Source of the DNA: Streptomyces griseoluteus
GTDB lineage: Bacteria > Actinomycetota > Actinomycetes > Streptomycetales > Streptomycetaceae
Direction: 5' to 3'
Length of the DNA stretch: 64,000 bases
Assembly (NCBI GenBank): GCA_000717735.1
Contig: JOBE01000011.1
Coordinates: 62,001-126,000, forward strand
Both the position numbers and the translations under genes were made by a program. The notes beneath the pieces were generated by a model that was given only the letters and a program-made list of their open reading frames with translations, had not been told where the DNA came from and ran no database searches. Numbering within the stretch: the first letter of the stretch is position 1; the number at the start of each line of letters is the position of its first letter. Shown here piece by piece: positions 13,843 through 22,709 of this stretch.

Positions 13843-16152
13843 ATGTACCCCACTTCTCTCGCCGCGGCGGTGCTCACGAGCGGGAACCGGACGATCGTGA
13901 TCGTCGTCGGCGCCGTCGCCCTCGCCGCGCTGGTCGTCGCCCGGCTCCTCGTCCGACAGGTGCTCGCCGCCGGTGAGGGCACCGAGAAGATGAGGGAGAT
14001 CGCCGCAGCCGTGCAGGAGGGGGCCAACGCCTACCTCGCGCGGCAGCTGCGGACCCTCGCCGTCTTCGCGGCCGCCGTGTTCTTCCTGCTGATGCTGCTG
14101 CCCGCGGACAACTGGTCACAGCGCGCCGGACGTTCCCTGTTCTTCCTGGTCGGGGCGCTCTTCTCGGCGGTCACCGGCTACATCGGCATGCGGCTCGCCG
14201 TACGGGCCAACGTGCGGGTCGCCGCGGCGGCCAGGGAGGCCACTCCGGCGGAGGGCGAACCGGCGAAGAGCCTGACCGAGGTCGCGCACCGGGCCATGCG
14301 GATCGCGTTCCGCACCGGCGGGGTCGTCGGCATGTGCACGGTGGGCCTCGGGCTGCTCGGGGCGGCCTGTGTCGTCCTCGTCTACGCCGCCGACGCGCCC
14401 AAGGTCCTGGAGGGATTCGGGCTCGGTGCCGCGCTCATCGCCATGTTCATGAGGGTGGGCGGCGGCATCTTCACCAAGGCCGCCGACGTCGGCGCCGACC
14501 TGGTCGGCAAGGTCGAGCAGGGCATCCCGGAGGACGACCCGCGCAACGCGGCCACCATCGCCGACAACGTGGGCGACAACGTCGGCGACTGCGCGGGCAT
14601 GGCGGCCGACCTCTTCGAGTCGTACGCCGTGACCCTGGTCGCCGCGCTCATCCTCGGCAAGGCGGCCTTCGGCGACCACGGCCTCGCGTTCCCGCTGATC
14701 GTGCCGGCGATCGGCGTGATCACCGCGGTGATCGGCATCTTCGCGGTCTCCCCGCGGCGCGCCGACCGGGGCGGGATGACCGCGATCAACCGCGGGTTCC
14801 TCGTCTCGGCCGTGATCTCACTCGTCGGCGTCGCCGTCGCCGCCTTCGTGTACCTCCCGTCGTCGTACGCCGAGCTCCAGGGCGTCACCGAGCCGGGCAT
14901 CCGGGACCACGCCGGCGATCCCCGCGTCCTCGCCCTGGTCGCCGTCGCCCTCGGCATCGTCCTCGCCGCCCTGATCCAGCAGCTCACCGGCTACTTCACG
15001 GAGACGAGCCGGCGGCCGGTCAGGGACATCGGCAAGTCCTCGCTCACCGGCCCCGCGACCGTCGTCCTCGCGGGCGTGGCCCTCGGCATGGAGTCCGCCG
15101 TCTACACGGCCTTCCTGATCGGCCTCACCGTGTACGGGGCGTTCCTGCTCGGCGGATCCTCGATCATGCTGGCGCTGTTCGCGGTGGCGCTCGCCGGGAC
15201 GGGGCTGCTCACCACCGTCGGGGTGATCGTCGCCATGGACACCTTCGGCCCGGTCGCCGACAACGCCCAGGGCATCGCGGAGATGTCCGGGGACGTCCAG
15301 GGCGCCGGGGCTCAGGTCCTCACCGATCTGGACGCCGTCGGCAACACGACGAAGGCCATCACCAAGGGCATCGCCATCGCCACCGCCGTCCTGGCGGCCG
15401 CCGCGCTCTTCGGCTCGTACCGGGACGCCATCGCGACCTCGGTCGCCGAGGTCGGCGCGAAGGCGGACGCGGTGACGCTCTCGATGGACATCTCGCAGCC
15501 CAACAACCTCTTCGGTCTGATCCTCGGCGCGGCGGTCGTCTTCCTCTTCTCGGGGCTCGCGATCAACGCGGTGTCCCGGTCGGCGGGATCGGTGGTGTAC
15601 GAGGTGCGGCGGCAGTTCCGCGAGCACCCCGGGATCATGAACTACACCGAGAAACCGGAGTACGGACGGGTCGTCGACATCTGCACCAAGGACGCGTTGC
15701 GTGAACTCGCCACGCCCGGGCTGCTCGCCGTGCTGGCCCCGATCGCGGTCGGTTTCGCGCTGGGGGTCGGCCCGCTCGGCGCGTACCTCGCCGGGGCGAT
15801 CGGCACGGGCGCGCTGATGGCGGTCTTCCTCGCCAACTCCGGCGGCGCCTGGGACAACGCGAAGAAGCTGGTCGAGGACGGCAACCACGGCGGCAAGGGC
15901 AGCGAGGCGCACGAGGCGACCGTCATCGGGGACACGGTCGGCGACCCGTTCAAGGACACGGCGGGCCCGGCGATCAACCCGCTCCTGAAGGTGATGAATT
16001 TGGTGGCGCTGCTCATCGCCCCGGCGGTCGTACGGTTCAGCTACGGCGGCGATGCCAGCGCCGGACTGCGGGCGGCGGTCGCGGGGCTCGCGCTGCTCGT
16101 CGTCGTCGGAGCGGTATGGGTCTCCAAAAGGCGCTCGGTGACCGTGTCCTGA
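13843..16152 (+). CDS. hppA: Membrane-bound proton-translocating pyrophosphatase (769 aa)
   Basis: Hydrolyses pyrophosphate and pumps H+ across the membrane. About 16 hydrophobic helices; the substrate-site motifs are FTKAADVGADLVGKVEQGIPEDDPRNAATIADNVGDNVGDCAGMAADLFESY (about 207-257) and, near the C-terminus, GGAWDNAKK ... GDTVGDPFKDTAGPAINPLLK. The GNTTKA motif has lysine at position 504, diagnostic of the K+-independent class. The order bldG - anti-sigma - this gene is conserved in streptomycetes. Confidence 0.96.
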   Translation: MYPTSLAAAVLTSGNRTIVIVVGAVALAALVVARLLVRQVLAAGEGTEKMREIAAAVQEGANAYLARQLRTLAVFAAAVFFLLMLLPADNWSQRAGRSLFFLVGALFSAVTGYIGMRLAVRANVRVAAAAREATPAEGEPAKSLTEVAHRAMRIAFRTGGVVGMCTVGLGLLGAACVVLVYAADAPKVLEGFGLGAALIAMFMRVGGGIFTKAADVGADLVGKVEQGIPEDDPRNAATIADNVGDNVGDCAGMAADLFESYAVTLVAALILGKAAFGDHGLAFPLIVPAIGVITAVIGIFAVSPRRADRGGMTAINRGFLVSAVISLVGVAVAAFVYLPSSYAELQGVTEPGIRDHAGDPRVLALVAVALGIVLAALIQQLTGYFTETSRRPVRDIGKSSLTGPATVVLAGVALGMESAVYTAFLIGLTVYGAFLLGGSSIMLALFAVALAGTGLLTTVGVIVAMDTFGPVADNAQGIAEMSGDVQGAGAQVLTDLDAVGNTTKAITKGIAIATAVLAAAALFGSYRDAIATSVAEVGAKADAVTLSMDISQPNNLFGLILGAAVVFLFSGLAINAVSRSAGSVVYEVRRQFREHPGIMNYTEKPEYGRVVDICTKDALRELATPGLLAVLAPIAVGFALGVGPLGAYLAGAIGTGALMAVFLANSGGAWDNAKKLVEDGNHGGKGSEAHEATVIGDTVGDPFKDTAGPAINPLLKVMNLVALLIAPAVVRFSYGGDASAGLRAAVAGLALLVVVGAVWVSKRRSVTVS

Positions 16153-16313
16153 CGTGGCGTCCGTCTCATTCCCGTGTGTTTACGGGGCTGATGTGACGTC
16201 TCTCCCTTGGTTCAAAAGGCTGCAATCCTGGTCGAATCAGTCGTACGAAAGGTGGAAGTAGCCCGTTCGGCGTGTATGTTCCGGGGCCGAGAGCCTTGGA
16301 AGGGACCGATCCG

Positions 16314-17027
16314 GTGAACAAGAAGCTTGCGGCCGTACTGTCCGGCGGCGCGGTGCTCGTACTCGCGCTGTCCGGTTGCAGCGAAGACGAGGGCGACAAG
16401 GTGGGTGACTGGGCGAAGACGTTCTGCGACCAGGCGAAGCCCCAGATCCAGAAGCGGGCCGACGCCCACCAGATCATCATTTCGACGGCCGCCGACAGCA
16501 AGCCCGCCGAGATCCAGGCCGCCGACTCGAAGGCGTTCCAGGACATCGCCAACGCCGACCGCGCGCTCGCCAAGGCCGTCGAGAGCGCCGGGGTCCCGCC
16601 CGTCGAGAACGGCCAGAAGATCCAGCAGGACGCGATCAGGGAGCTCAACGCCACCGCGGTGGCGTACGAGGGGCTCAAGAAGCAGGTCGACGCGCTGGAC
16701 CCGACGAACCAGCAGAAGTTCGCGGACGGCCTCCAGAGCGTCGCCGACGGCCTGACCAAGATCGAGAAGATGGACCAGGACGCCCTGTCCAAGCTGGAGG
16801 AGGGCGAACTGGGCCAGGCGATGGCGAAGCAGCCCGGCTGCCAGAAGCCCACCGCCTCGGTCCCGCCGAAGACCTCCGGCTCCGCCTCGCCGCAGCCCGG
16901 CTCCACCTCCTCGGACTCGGACTCGGACTCGGACTCGGGCTCGGACAAGGGATCGGACGCGGAGCCCACGGGCAAGGCCTCCACGAAGCCGAGCAAGACG
17001 ACCTCGGGCACGAAGACCGAGGAGTAG
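16314..17027 (+). CDS. Small secreted lipoprotein with Asp-Ser repeat tail (237 aa)
   Basis: GTG start 16314 follows GGAAGGGA. The signal peptide NKKLAAVLSGGAVLVLALSGC ends in a lipobox with acylated Cys at about residue 20. The middle (about 30-165) is an all-helical domain (VGDWAKTFCDQAKPQIQKRADAHQ...), like DUF-type helical bundle lipoproteins of actinobacteria. The tail has SDSDSDSDSGSDKGSDAE followed by a Lys/Thr-rich end, probably a wall-spanning disordered spacer. Function not known. An earlier ATG in the same frame (16272) would put 14 residues before the signal and is rejected. Confidence 0.88.
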   Translation: MNKKLAAVLSGGAVLVLALSGCSEDEGDKVGDWAKTFCDQAKPQIQKRADAHQIIISTAADSKPAEIQAADSKAFQDIANADRALAKAVESAGVPPVENGQKIQQDAIRELNATAVAYEGLKKQVDALDPTNQQKFADGLQSVADGLTKIEKMDQDALSKLEEGELGQAMAKQPGCQKPTASVPPKTSGSASPQPGSTSSDSDSDSDSGSDKGSDAEPTGKASTKPSKTTSGTKTEE

Positions 17028-17041
17028 GTCCCGGCCGGAGG

Positions 17042-17077
17042 CCGGGCGGTCAACCGGGCGGTCAACCGGGCGGTCAA
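17042..17077. repeat. Three tandem 12-bp repeats after the lipoprotein gene
   Basis: CCGGGCGGTCAA is repeated exactly three times (17042-17053, 17054-17065, 17066-17077) and the pattern decays into CCGGCCGGGCGGTC. The following 80 bp is rich in CGCATGCCGGGCC/CGCACGCCGGGCC near-repeats. The whole 17028-17240 gap otherwise holds only the methyltransferase promoter. Confidence 0.85.
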
Positions 17078-17211
17078 CCGGCCGGGCGGTCGGACGGGTG
17101 TTCGTACCCGCACGCCGGGCCCCGCATGCCGGGCCCGCACGCCGGGCCGCACGCATGCCGGCCGCCGGCTTTCCCGGACCGCCGTCCGCCGTGGCCGGGT
17201 CGGGCGCCCGG

Positions 17212-17234
17212 ATGTCGGTGGCGGCGGTCACAAT
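17212..17234 (+). promoter_or_regulatory. RecA-NDp/PafBC-type promoter of the methyltransferase gene
   Basis: ATGTCGGTG (17212-17220), 8 bases, CACAAT (17229-17234). This matches TTGTCRGTG-N8-TAnnnT except for the first base and T to C in the -10, and ends 6 bases before the GTG start, implying a leaderless mRNA. The motif is established as the PafBC-dependent DNA-damage promoter in mycobacteria; its use here is inferred. Confidence 0.6.
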
Positions 17235-17240
17235 GGGGCG

Positions 17241-18815
17241 GTGAGTACGACCAGCCTGCCTCCCCGCCTCCCGGTGCCCGCGCACGCCGCCCGTCTGCGC
17301 GAGGCCCTGCTCGCCGCCGACTTCACCGCCGACGGCCTGCTCGACCTGCTCGGCGCCCCGGCCTACGCGGCGCTCGCGCGCAGCGAGACCGTGCCCGCTC
17401 TGCGCGCCACCCGCGGCGACTCCCCGCTGGAGAGCCTCGTCCGGCTCTTCCTGCTCCAGCAGGCCGTCGCGCACGACCGGGCCGCCGCCGCGCTGCCGCT
17501 CGCCGAGGCCCTCGCCGACGGCTGGGTGGTCCGCGAGGACGACACCGTGTCCGCGACGGTCGACGTCCGGCCCTACGGCGGGCCGGACGGCGAGGACTGG
17601 TTCATCGTCTCCGACCTGGGCTGCGCCGTCGGCGGCGCAGGCGGCATCGGCAAGAACGCCGAGGGCGTCGTCCTCGGTGTCGGCGGCGCCTCCACGACCC
17701 TCGCCGGCATCACCGTCCGCACGCCGGTGGCCTCCGCGCTCGACCTCGGCACCGGCTCCGGCATCCAGGCGCTGCACGCCGCCCAGCACGCCACCCTGGT
17801 CACCGCGACCGACCTCAACCCGCGCGCCCTGGACTTCACCCGGCTGACGCTCGCCCTGTCCGGGGCCCGGGAGGCCGAGCTGCTCACGGGCTCGCTCTTC
17901 GAGCCGGTCGAGGGGGACACGTACGACCTGATCGTCTCCAACCCGCCGTTCGTGATCTCGCCCGGCGCCCGGCTCACCTACCGGGACGGCGGGATGGGCG
18001 GCGACGACCTGTGCCGCACGCTCGTGCAGCAGGCGGGCGAGCGGCTCAACGACGGCGGATACGCCCAGTTCCTCGCCAACTGGCAGCACGTCGAGGGCGA
18101 GGAGTGGCAGGAGCGGCTGCGGTCCTGGGTGCCCGCGGGCTGCGACGCCTGGATCGTGCAGCGCGAGGTCCAGGACGTCACCCAGTACGCGGAGCTGTGG
18201 CTGCGGGACAGCGGCGACCACCGCGGTGACCCGGAGGCGTACCGGCTGGCGTACGAGCGCTGGCTCGACGAGTTCGAGTCCCGCAAGACGCGCGCGGTGG
18301 GCTTCGGCTGGATCACGATCCGGCGGAACGCGGCGGTGGCGTCCGGCGAGGTCGAGCCGTCGATCCTGGTCGAGGAGTGGCCGCACCCCGTCGAGCAGCC
18401 CCTCGGCCCCGCCGTCCGCGCCCACTTCGAGCGCCAGGACTACCTGCGCGGACACGACGACGCCGCCCTGCTCGCCGACCGGTTCACCCTCGCGCCCGAG
18501 GTGGTGCAGGAGCAGGTCGGGCTTCCGGGTGCCGAGGACCCCGAGCACGTCGTGCTCCGGCAGAACCGGGGCATGCGCCGCGCCACCAGGGTCGACCACG
18601 TCGGCGCCGGTTTCGCCGGGGTGTGCGACGGCACCCTCAGCGCGGGCCGCATCCTCGACGCGATCGGGCAGCTGATGGGCGAGGACCCGGTCATACTGCG
18701 GGACCGCACCCCGCAGGCGATCCGGCTGCTCGTCGAGGAGGGCTTCCTGCTTCCCGTCGGAGCCGGGACGTCGGGGGAGCACGGCGAGCAGTACGGCGAG
18801 GAGAGCGGCGCTTGA
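17241..18815 (+). CDS. Class I SAM-dependent methyltransferase with N-terminal extension (524 aa)
   Basis: The SAM-binding core is centred on residues ~165-260: motif I ALDLGTGSGIQALHAA, motif II ATDLNPRALDFT and the catalytic NPPF (YDLIVSNPPFVISPG), as in N6-adenine/glutamine methyltransferases (RlmG/PrmC type). An ~150-residue N-terminal part and ~200-residue C-terminal part are characteristic of a conserved actinobacterial protein of unknown substrate. It is followed by an ArsR-like gene overlapping by 4 bp. rRNA or protein glutamine are plausible targets; DNA cannot be excluded. Confidence 0.88.
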   Translation: MSTTSLPPRLPVPAHAARLREALLAADFTADGLLDLLGAPAYAALARSETVPALRATRGDSPLESLVRLFLLQQAVAHDRAAAALPLAEALADGWVVREDDTVSATVDVRPYGGPDGEDWFIVSDLGCAVGGAGGIGKNAEGVVLGVGGASTTLAGITVRTPVASALDLGTGSGIQALHAAQHATLVTATDLNPRALDFTRLTLALSGAREAELLTGSLFEPVEGDTYDLIVSNPPFVISPGARLTYRDGGMGGDDLCRTLVQQAGERLNDGGYAQFLANWQHVEGEEWQERLRSWVPAGCDAWIVQREVQDVTQYAELWLRDSGDHRGDPEAYRLAYERWLDEFESRKTRAVGFGWITIRRNAAVASGEVEPSILVEEWPHPVEQPLGPAVRAHFERQDYLRGHDDAALLADRFTLAPEVVQEQVGLPGAEDPEHVVLRQNRGMRRATRVDHVGAGFAGVCDGTLSAGRILDAIGQLMGEDPVILRDRTPQAIRLLVEEGFLLPVGAGTSGEHGEQYGEESGA

Positions 18816-19816
18816 TACGGATCGAGCTGGACGAGGCCTCGCTCGGGGCGACCCGGATCGCGATCAGCCCGCTGCGGGACGCGTTCTGCTCGATGCACCT
18901 CGCGCTGCCGCACCGCCACCCCTCCTGGCCCTACCAGGAGTGGGTCGGGCAGGCGCGCGAGGTGTGGCGGGAGGACGACCGGCTCCGCCCGCTGTGGGAC
19001 CTGTTCGTCGAGGGCCGGCGAGAGGTCTCCGACTTCCTGCTGCCCGGGCCGTTCGGCACGGTCAACGTCCACGAGGAGCTGGCCGTGCTGCGGGCCACCG
19101 ACCCGGAGTTCGTCCGCGCCCAGGTGGACGTCTGCTACCCCGGCATGGCCGACGCGCCCTTCGTACAGCCCTATCTGAAGGACCCGGAGGCGGCCTGCGC
19201 GGCGCTCGCCGACGCGTACGCGGCCTACTGGGAGGGCGCGATCGAGCCGTACTGGCCGACGATGCGGCGGCTCGTCGAGGACGAAGTGCTGGTCCGGGCC
19301 AGGACGTTCGCGACGGAGGGCGTCGACGCGCTGTTCGCGGGCCTTGAGAAGCGGGGGCGGTGGCAGTCCCCCGTACTCGAACTGACCAAGTACATCGACG
19401 CGGAGTACGCGCCCGGAGAGCGGCGTCTCGTGCTCGTGCCGCTGGTCTTCGCGGAGGGCTGCCGGCTGTACTCGACGGACGACCCCGAGGTGTTCGCGCT
19501 CAGCTTCCAGGCCCGGGGCGCCGCCGCCCTGCGCGAACCGCCCGAGCCCGCCGCAGAGGACCGGCTCGGCCTGATGCTCGGCCGGGGTCGCGCGGCGGTC
19601 CTGCGCGAGCTGGGCGGGCCGCTCACCACGGCGGGGCTCGCCGACCGGCTCGGCCTCGCGCCGAGCACCGTATCCGAGCACCTGTCGGTGCTCGCGGAGG
19701 CCGGCATCGTCACGCGGCACCGCGTCGGACGCTCGGTGTACTACCAGCTCACGGACACGGGCCGGTCGCTGCTCGCGCTGCTCACCGGCGAGGGCGTGCT
19801 GCACGCGGTCGCCTGA
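18812..19816 (+). CDS. ArsR-family regulator with large N-terminal domain (334 aa)
   Basis: The last ~85 residues form a winged helix-turn-helix (GRGRAAVLRELGGPLTTAGLADRLGLAPSTVSEHLSVLAEAGIVTRHRVGRSVYYQLTDTGRSLL). The first ~240 residues, without recognised metal-site cysteines, match the DUF5937-type sensor region of long ArsR-like proteins. TTG start at 18812 overlaps the methyltransferase stop (TTGA). The palindrome just downstream, before the ABC genes, makes it the likely regulator of that exporter. Confidence 0.85.
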   Translation: MIRIELDEASLGATRIAISPLRDAFCSMHLALPHRHPSWPYQEWVGQAREVWREDDRLRPLWDLFVEGRREVSDFLLPGPFGTVNVHEELAVLRATDPEFVRAQVDVCYPGMADAPFVQPYLKDPEAACAALADAYAAYWEGAIEPYWPTMRRLVEDEVLVRARTFATEGVDALFAGLEKRGRWQSPVLELTKYIDAEYAPGERRLVLVPLVFAEGCRLYSTDDPEVFALSFQARGAAALREPPEPAAEDRLGLMLGRGRAAVLRELGGPLTTAGLADRLGLAPSTVSEHLSVLAEAGIVTRHRVGRSVYYQLTDTGRSLLALLTGEGVLHAVA

Positions 19817-19836
19817 GAGCAGCCGGGCCGGGGCGA

Positions 19837-19858
19837 CGATTCGGGGGCTCCCGAATCG
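19837..19858. promoter_or_regulatory. Palindrome between the ArsR gene and the ABC exporter
   Basis: CGATTCGGG (19837-19845) and CCCGAATCG (19850-19858) are perfect 9-bp arms around GGCT, 38 bp before the ABC ATPase start and just upstream of its TACCGT -10 hexamer (19884-19889). The low-GC arms suit an operator for the neighbouring ArsR protein better than a terminator. Confidence 0.6.
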
Positions 19859-19896
19859 ATGGCCCGGCCCCTCTCCCCGCTTCTACCGTCCGGCAC

Positions 19897-20901
19897 ATGC
19901 TCGCAATCGAGGCGGACGCGCTGCGCCGCACCTACACCAGCAGGACCGGGTGGCCGAAGTCCCGGCGTACCGAGACCGACGCCGTGCGCGGGGTCACGTT
20001 CGAGGTGGCTCCGGGGGAGCTGTTCGGCCTGCTCGGGCCCAACGGCGCCGGCAAGACGACCACCATCAAGATGCTCAACACCCTGCTCCTGCCGACCTCC
20101 GGCACCGCGCGGGTGTTCGGCCACGACGTGGCCCGCGACCCCGTCGCCGTCCGCCGTCGCATCGGGTACGTCTTCGGCGGCGACAGGGGCCTGTACGACC
20201 GGCTGTCCGCGCTCGACAACCTCCGCTACTTCGCCGAGCTGTACGGGGTCGGCGCACGCGACCAGAAGCGGCGCATCGCCGAACTCCTCGACCTGGTGGG
20301 CCTGACGGGCCGGGAGAAGGAGCGGGTCGAGGGCTATTCGCGCGGCATGCGGCAGCGCCTCCACATCGCCCGCGGTCTGCTCCACCGCCCCGACGTCCTC
20401 TTCCTCGACGAGCCGTCCATCGGCGTCGACCCCGTCGCCGCCCGCGACCTGCGCCGCACGGTCGCCGACCTGGCGGCGGCCGGCACGACCGTCCTCCTCA
20501 CCACCCACTACATGGCCGAGGCGGACGAGCTCTGCGACCGGATCGCCGTCATCGCGGGCGGCCGGATCCGTGCCCTCGGCACCCCCGACAGCCTCAAGTC
20601 CCTGGTGAAGGAACGGGATGTGCTGGAGGTCGAGGCCTACGGCGTGGACGAGGAGCGGCTCGACAGGCTGCGGCGCGTACCGGGTGTACGAGGGGTGTCC
20701 GCGGAGGACAGGGGCGCGCTGCAGATCGTCACGGTGCAGACCGGGCGCGGGGCCGCCGAGCTGCACGGGCCGGTCCTGGCCGCGCTCGACGGCGTACGGA
20801 TCGGCCGGGTCACGAGCCGCGAACCGTCCCTGGAGGACGCGTACATCGCGATCGTGGAGGAGGCGGCGGGCGGCACCCCGCAGGAGGTGGTGCCGGCATG
20901 A
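19897..20901 (+). CDS. ABC exporter ATP-binding subunit (DrrA/ABC-2 type, 334 aa)
   Basis: Walker A LLGPNGAGKTTTIK (about 46-59), Q-loop variant GYVFGGDRGLYDRLSALDNLRYF, signature YSRGMRQRLHIARGLLHRP, Walker B VLFLDEPSIGVDP, and H-loop TTHYMAEADELCDRI. A C-terminal ~80-residue domain follows, as in drug and polysaccharide exporters. The Q-loop has GG instead of Gln, as often in this subfamily. ATG 19897 sits 7 bases after a TACCGT hexamer, consistent with a leaderless message. First gene of a three-gene exporter operon. Confidence 0.9.
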   Translation: MLAIEADALRRTYTSRTGWPKSRRTETDAVRGVTFEVAPGELFGLLGPNGAGKTTTIKMLNTLLLPTSGTARVFGHDVARDPVAVRRRIGYVFGGDRGLYDRLSALDNLRYFAELYGVGARDQKRRIAELLDLVGLTGREKERVEGYSRGMRQRLHIARGLLHRPDVLFLDEPSIGVDPVAARDLRRTVADLAAAGTTVLLTTHYMAEADELCDRIAVIAGGRIRALGTPDSLKSLVKERDVLEVEAYGVDEERLDRLRRVPGVRGVSAEDRGALQIVTVQTGRGAAELHGPVLAALDGVRIGRVTSREPSLEDAYIAIVEEAAGGTPQEVVPA

Positions 20902-21689
20902 GCACCAGCCCCCTCGTGAAGCGCGTGCCGCGGCTGGTCCTCGTCGGGGTGCGCACCCATGTCTCGTACATGTCGCGGTCGCCGCTCGAGATCACCTTCG
21001 CCGTCCTCGTCCCGCTCGTGTACGCGACCCTCGCCGTCTACCTGTTCCGCGCCGCCGGAGACCCGGACCGGCTGCTCACCGCCTCCGTCGGGGCCGGACT
21101 CATGGGCATCTGGGGCTCGGTGCTCTTCGGCTCGGGCGGCGCGGTGCAGAACCAGCGCTGGCTCGGCACCCTGGAGACCCTGGTCGTCGCGCCGACGCCG
21201 CTCGCGCTCGTCCTGCTGCCGATCACCCTGGCGACCACCGTCATCGGCACGTACGCGATGGGCGCGACCGTCCTGTGGGGCGTGCTGCTCTTCGACGTGC
21301 CGCTCGACTTCGCGCATCCGCTGCTCTTCCTGGTCGCCGTCCCGGTGTGCGTCCTCGCGCTCGGCATGATGGGCCTCCTGCTCGCCGCGACCTTCGTCCT
21401 GCTGCGCAACGCCAACGCGCTCGCGAACCCGCTCGACACCCCCGTCTGGCTGCTGTCCGGGCTGCTCGTGCCCGTGACCGTGCTGCCCGCCTGGACGCAC
21501 CCGGTCTCGTGGGCGCTGCCCACCACCTGGGGCGCGCGGGCCGTGCACGCGGCGACCTCCGGCGGCGACGTGGTCGCGCCGCTGCTCGCAGCCGTCGCGC
21601 TCGGGGCCGGATACGCCCTGGCAGCCGTTCTCGTCCTCGGCCGTGTGGAGCGCCGGGCGCGCGCCGCGGCCACCCTCGCCCTCACGTGA
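20898..21689 (+). CDS. ABC-2 type permease subunit (263 aa)
   Basis: Six predicted membrane helices in the ABC-2 arrangement; the conserved NQRWLGTLETLVVAPTPL stretch between helices 2 and 3 is the amphipathic coupling region. ATGA overlap with the ATPase gene indicates co-translation. It pairs with the following permease to form a heterodimeric channel; substrate unknown. Confidence 0.88.
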   Translation: MSTSPLVKRVPRLVLVGVRTHVSYMSRSPLEITFAVLVPLVYATLAVYLFRAAGDPDRLLTASVGAGLMGIWGSVLFGSGGAVQNQRWLGTLETLVVAPTPLALVLLPITLATTVIGTYAMGATVLWGVLLFDVPLDFAHPLLFLVAVPVCVLALGMMGLLLAATFVLLRNANALANPLDTPVWLLSGLLVPVTVLPAWTHPVSWALPTTWGARAVHAATSGGDVVAPLLAAVALGAGYALAAVLVLGRVERRARAAATLALT

Positions 21690-21718
21690 GTTCCCTCCTC
21701 CTGAAAGGCCAGAGAGCC

Positions 21719-22510
21719 ATGTTCCGCTTCCTCGGCACCGCGCGGCTCGTCGTCGTCGGCGGGGCGATCTCCTACCGGGCGCTGTTCAACTGGACCACCC
21801 CGCCGATGTTCATCGGAACCCTGCTGGTCGGGCCGCTGCTCCAGGTCTTCTTCTTCGTCTTCCTCGGACGGGAACTGGGCGTCGCCGACGACCGTTTCCA
21901 TCTCGTGGGCAACGCCGTCCTCGCAGCTTCCGCCTCCTGCGTGTACGGCGGCACGATGGCCGTCGCCAACGAGCGCCGGTACGGCACGCTGGGCGCCGTC
22001 CTGCTCTCACCCCGCCACCGGGTCCCGCTGTGGGTCGGACGCGCCCTCCCGTACGTGCTCAACGGGCTGTTCGTCAGCGCCTTCGTGCTCGCCGCCGCCT
22101 CGCTCGTCCTCGGGCTGCCCGTGCCCGCCGGGGCGCTGCCCGGTCTCGCCCTGGTGCTGCTCGTCGCCGCGGGTGCCTGTTCGGCGTTCGGGCTCGCCCT
22201 GGGCGCGCTCGGACTCCGCTTCCGTGACGTGTTCCTGGTGTCGAACGTGGCCAGTTCGGGGCTGCTCCTCCTGACCGGGGCCGCCGTGCCCCGGGAGACC
22301 CTGCCGCAGTGGATGCGGGCCGTCGGTGAGCTGCTGCCGCTCACGCACGCGGCGGACGCGGCGCGCGGGCTGACCGCGGGCACCGGACTGGACCGGGCCC
22401 TGCTCGGGGCGGAGCTGGCGGTGGGCGCCGGGTGGGCGCTGGTCGCCGTCGCCCTGCTCGCGCTCTTCGAGCGGGGCAGCAGGCGCCGGGCCACGCTCGA
22501 CACGATGTGA
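21719..22510 (+). CDS. ABC-2 type permease subunit (263 aa)
   Basis: Same family as the preceding permease (ANERRYGTLGAVLLSPRHRVPLWVGRALPYVLNGLF is the coupling segment) with six helices and the C-terminal PLTHAADAARGL pattern. ATG 21719 has a weak GAAAGG upstream; GTG 21686, overlapping the previous stop, would add 11 residues and cannot be excluded. The stop codon lies inside a 20-bp tandem repeat. Confidence 0.85.
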   Translation: MFRFLGTARLVVVGGAISYRALFNWTTPPMFIGTLLVGPLLQVFFFVFLGRELGVADDRFHLVGNAVLAASASCVYGGTMAVANERRYGTLGAVLLSPRHRVPLWVGRALPYVLNGLFVSAFVLAAASLVLGLPVPAGALPGLALVLLVAAGACSAFGLALGALGLRFRDVFLVSNVASSGLLLLTGAAVPRETLPQWMRAVGELLPLTHAADAARGLTAGTGLDRALLGAELAVGAGWALVAVALLALFERGSRRRATLDTM

Positions 22511-22550
22511 GATGACTCGAACCGATGTGACATGACTCGAACCGATGTGA
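22503..22550 (+). repeat. 20-bp tandem repeat across the permease stop codon
   Basis: CGATGTGA-N-ATGACTCGAAC occurs at 22503-22522 and 22523-22542, with a third partial copy to 22550. Only one base differs between the copies. The first copy contains the last codons and TGA of the permease gene. Confidence 0.85.
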
Positions 22551-22709
22551 CGGAAGAGGAAGTGAGGGGTGGGTCACTACCGGCCATCTTCGTGAATACG
22601 TACGGGACGCTCCGCGTCGTTCACCCGGAATTCGCGCCCACGACGCCCAGAGGTGTCAGCCTCGGCTCCGGGAAGCGAACACCGCACGTGGACGGAACGG
22701 GGTACGGGC

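Noticed and set aside
21686..21718. GTG start overlapping the previous stop for the second ABC-2 permease
   Set aside because: Not excluded, but no ribosome binding site is seen and the ATG at 21719 begins the conserved hydrophobic region more naturally.
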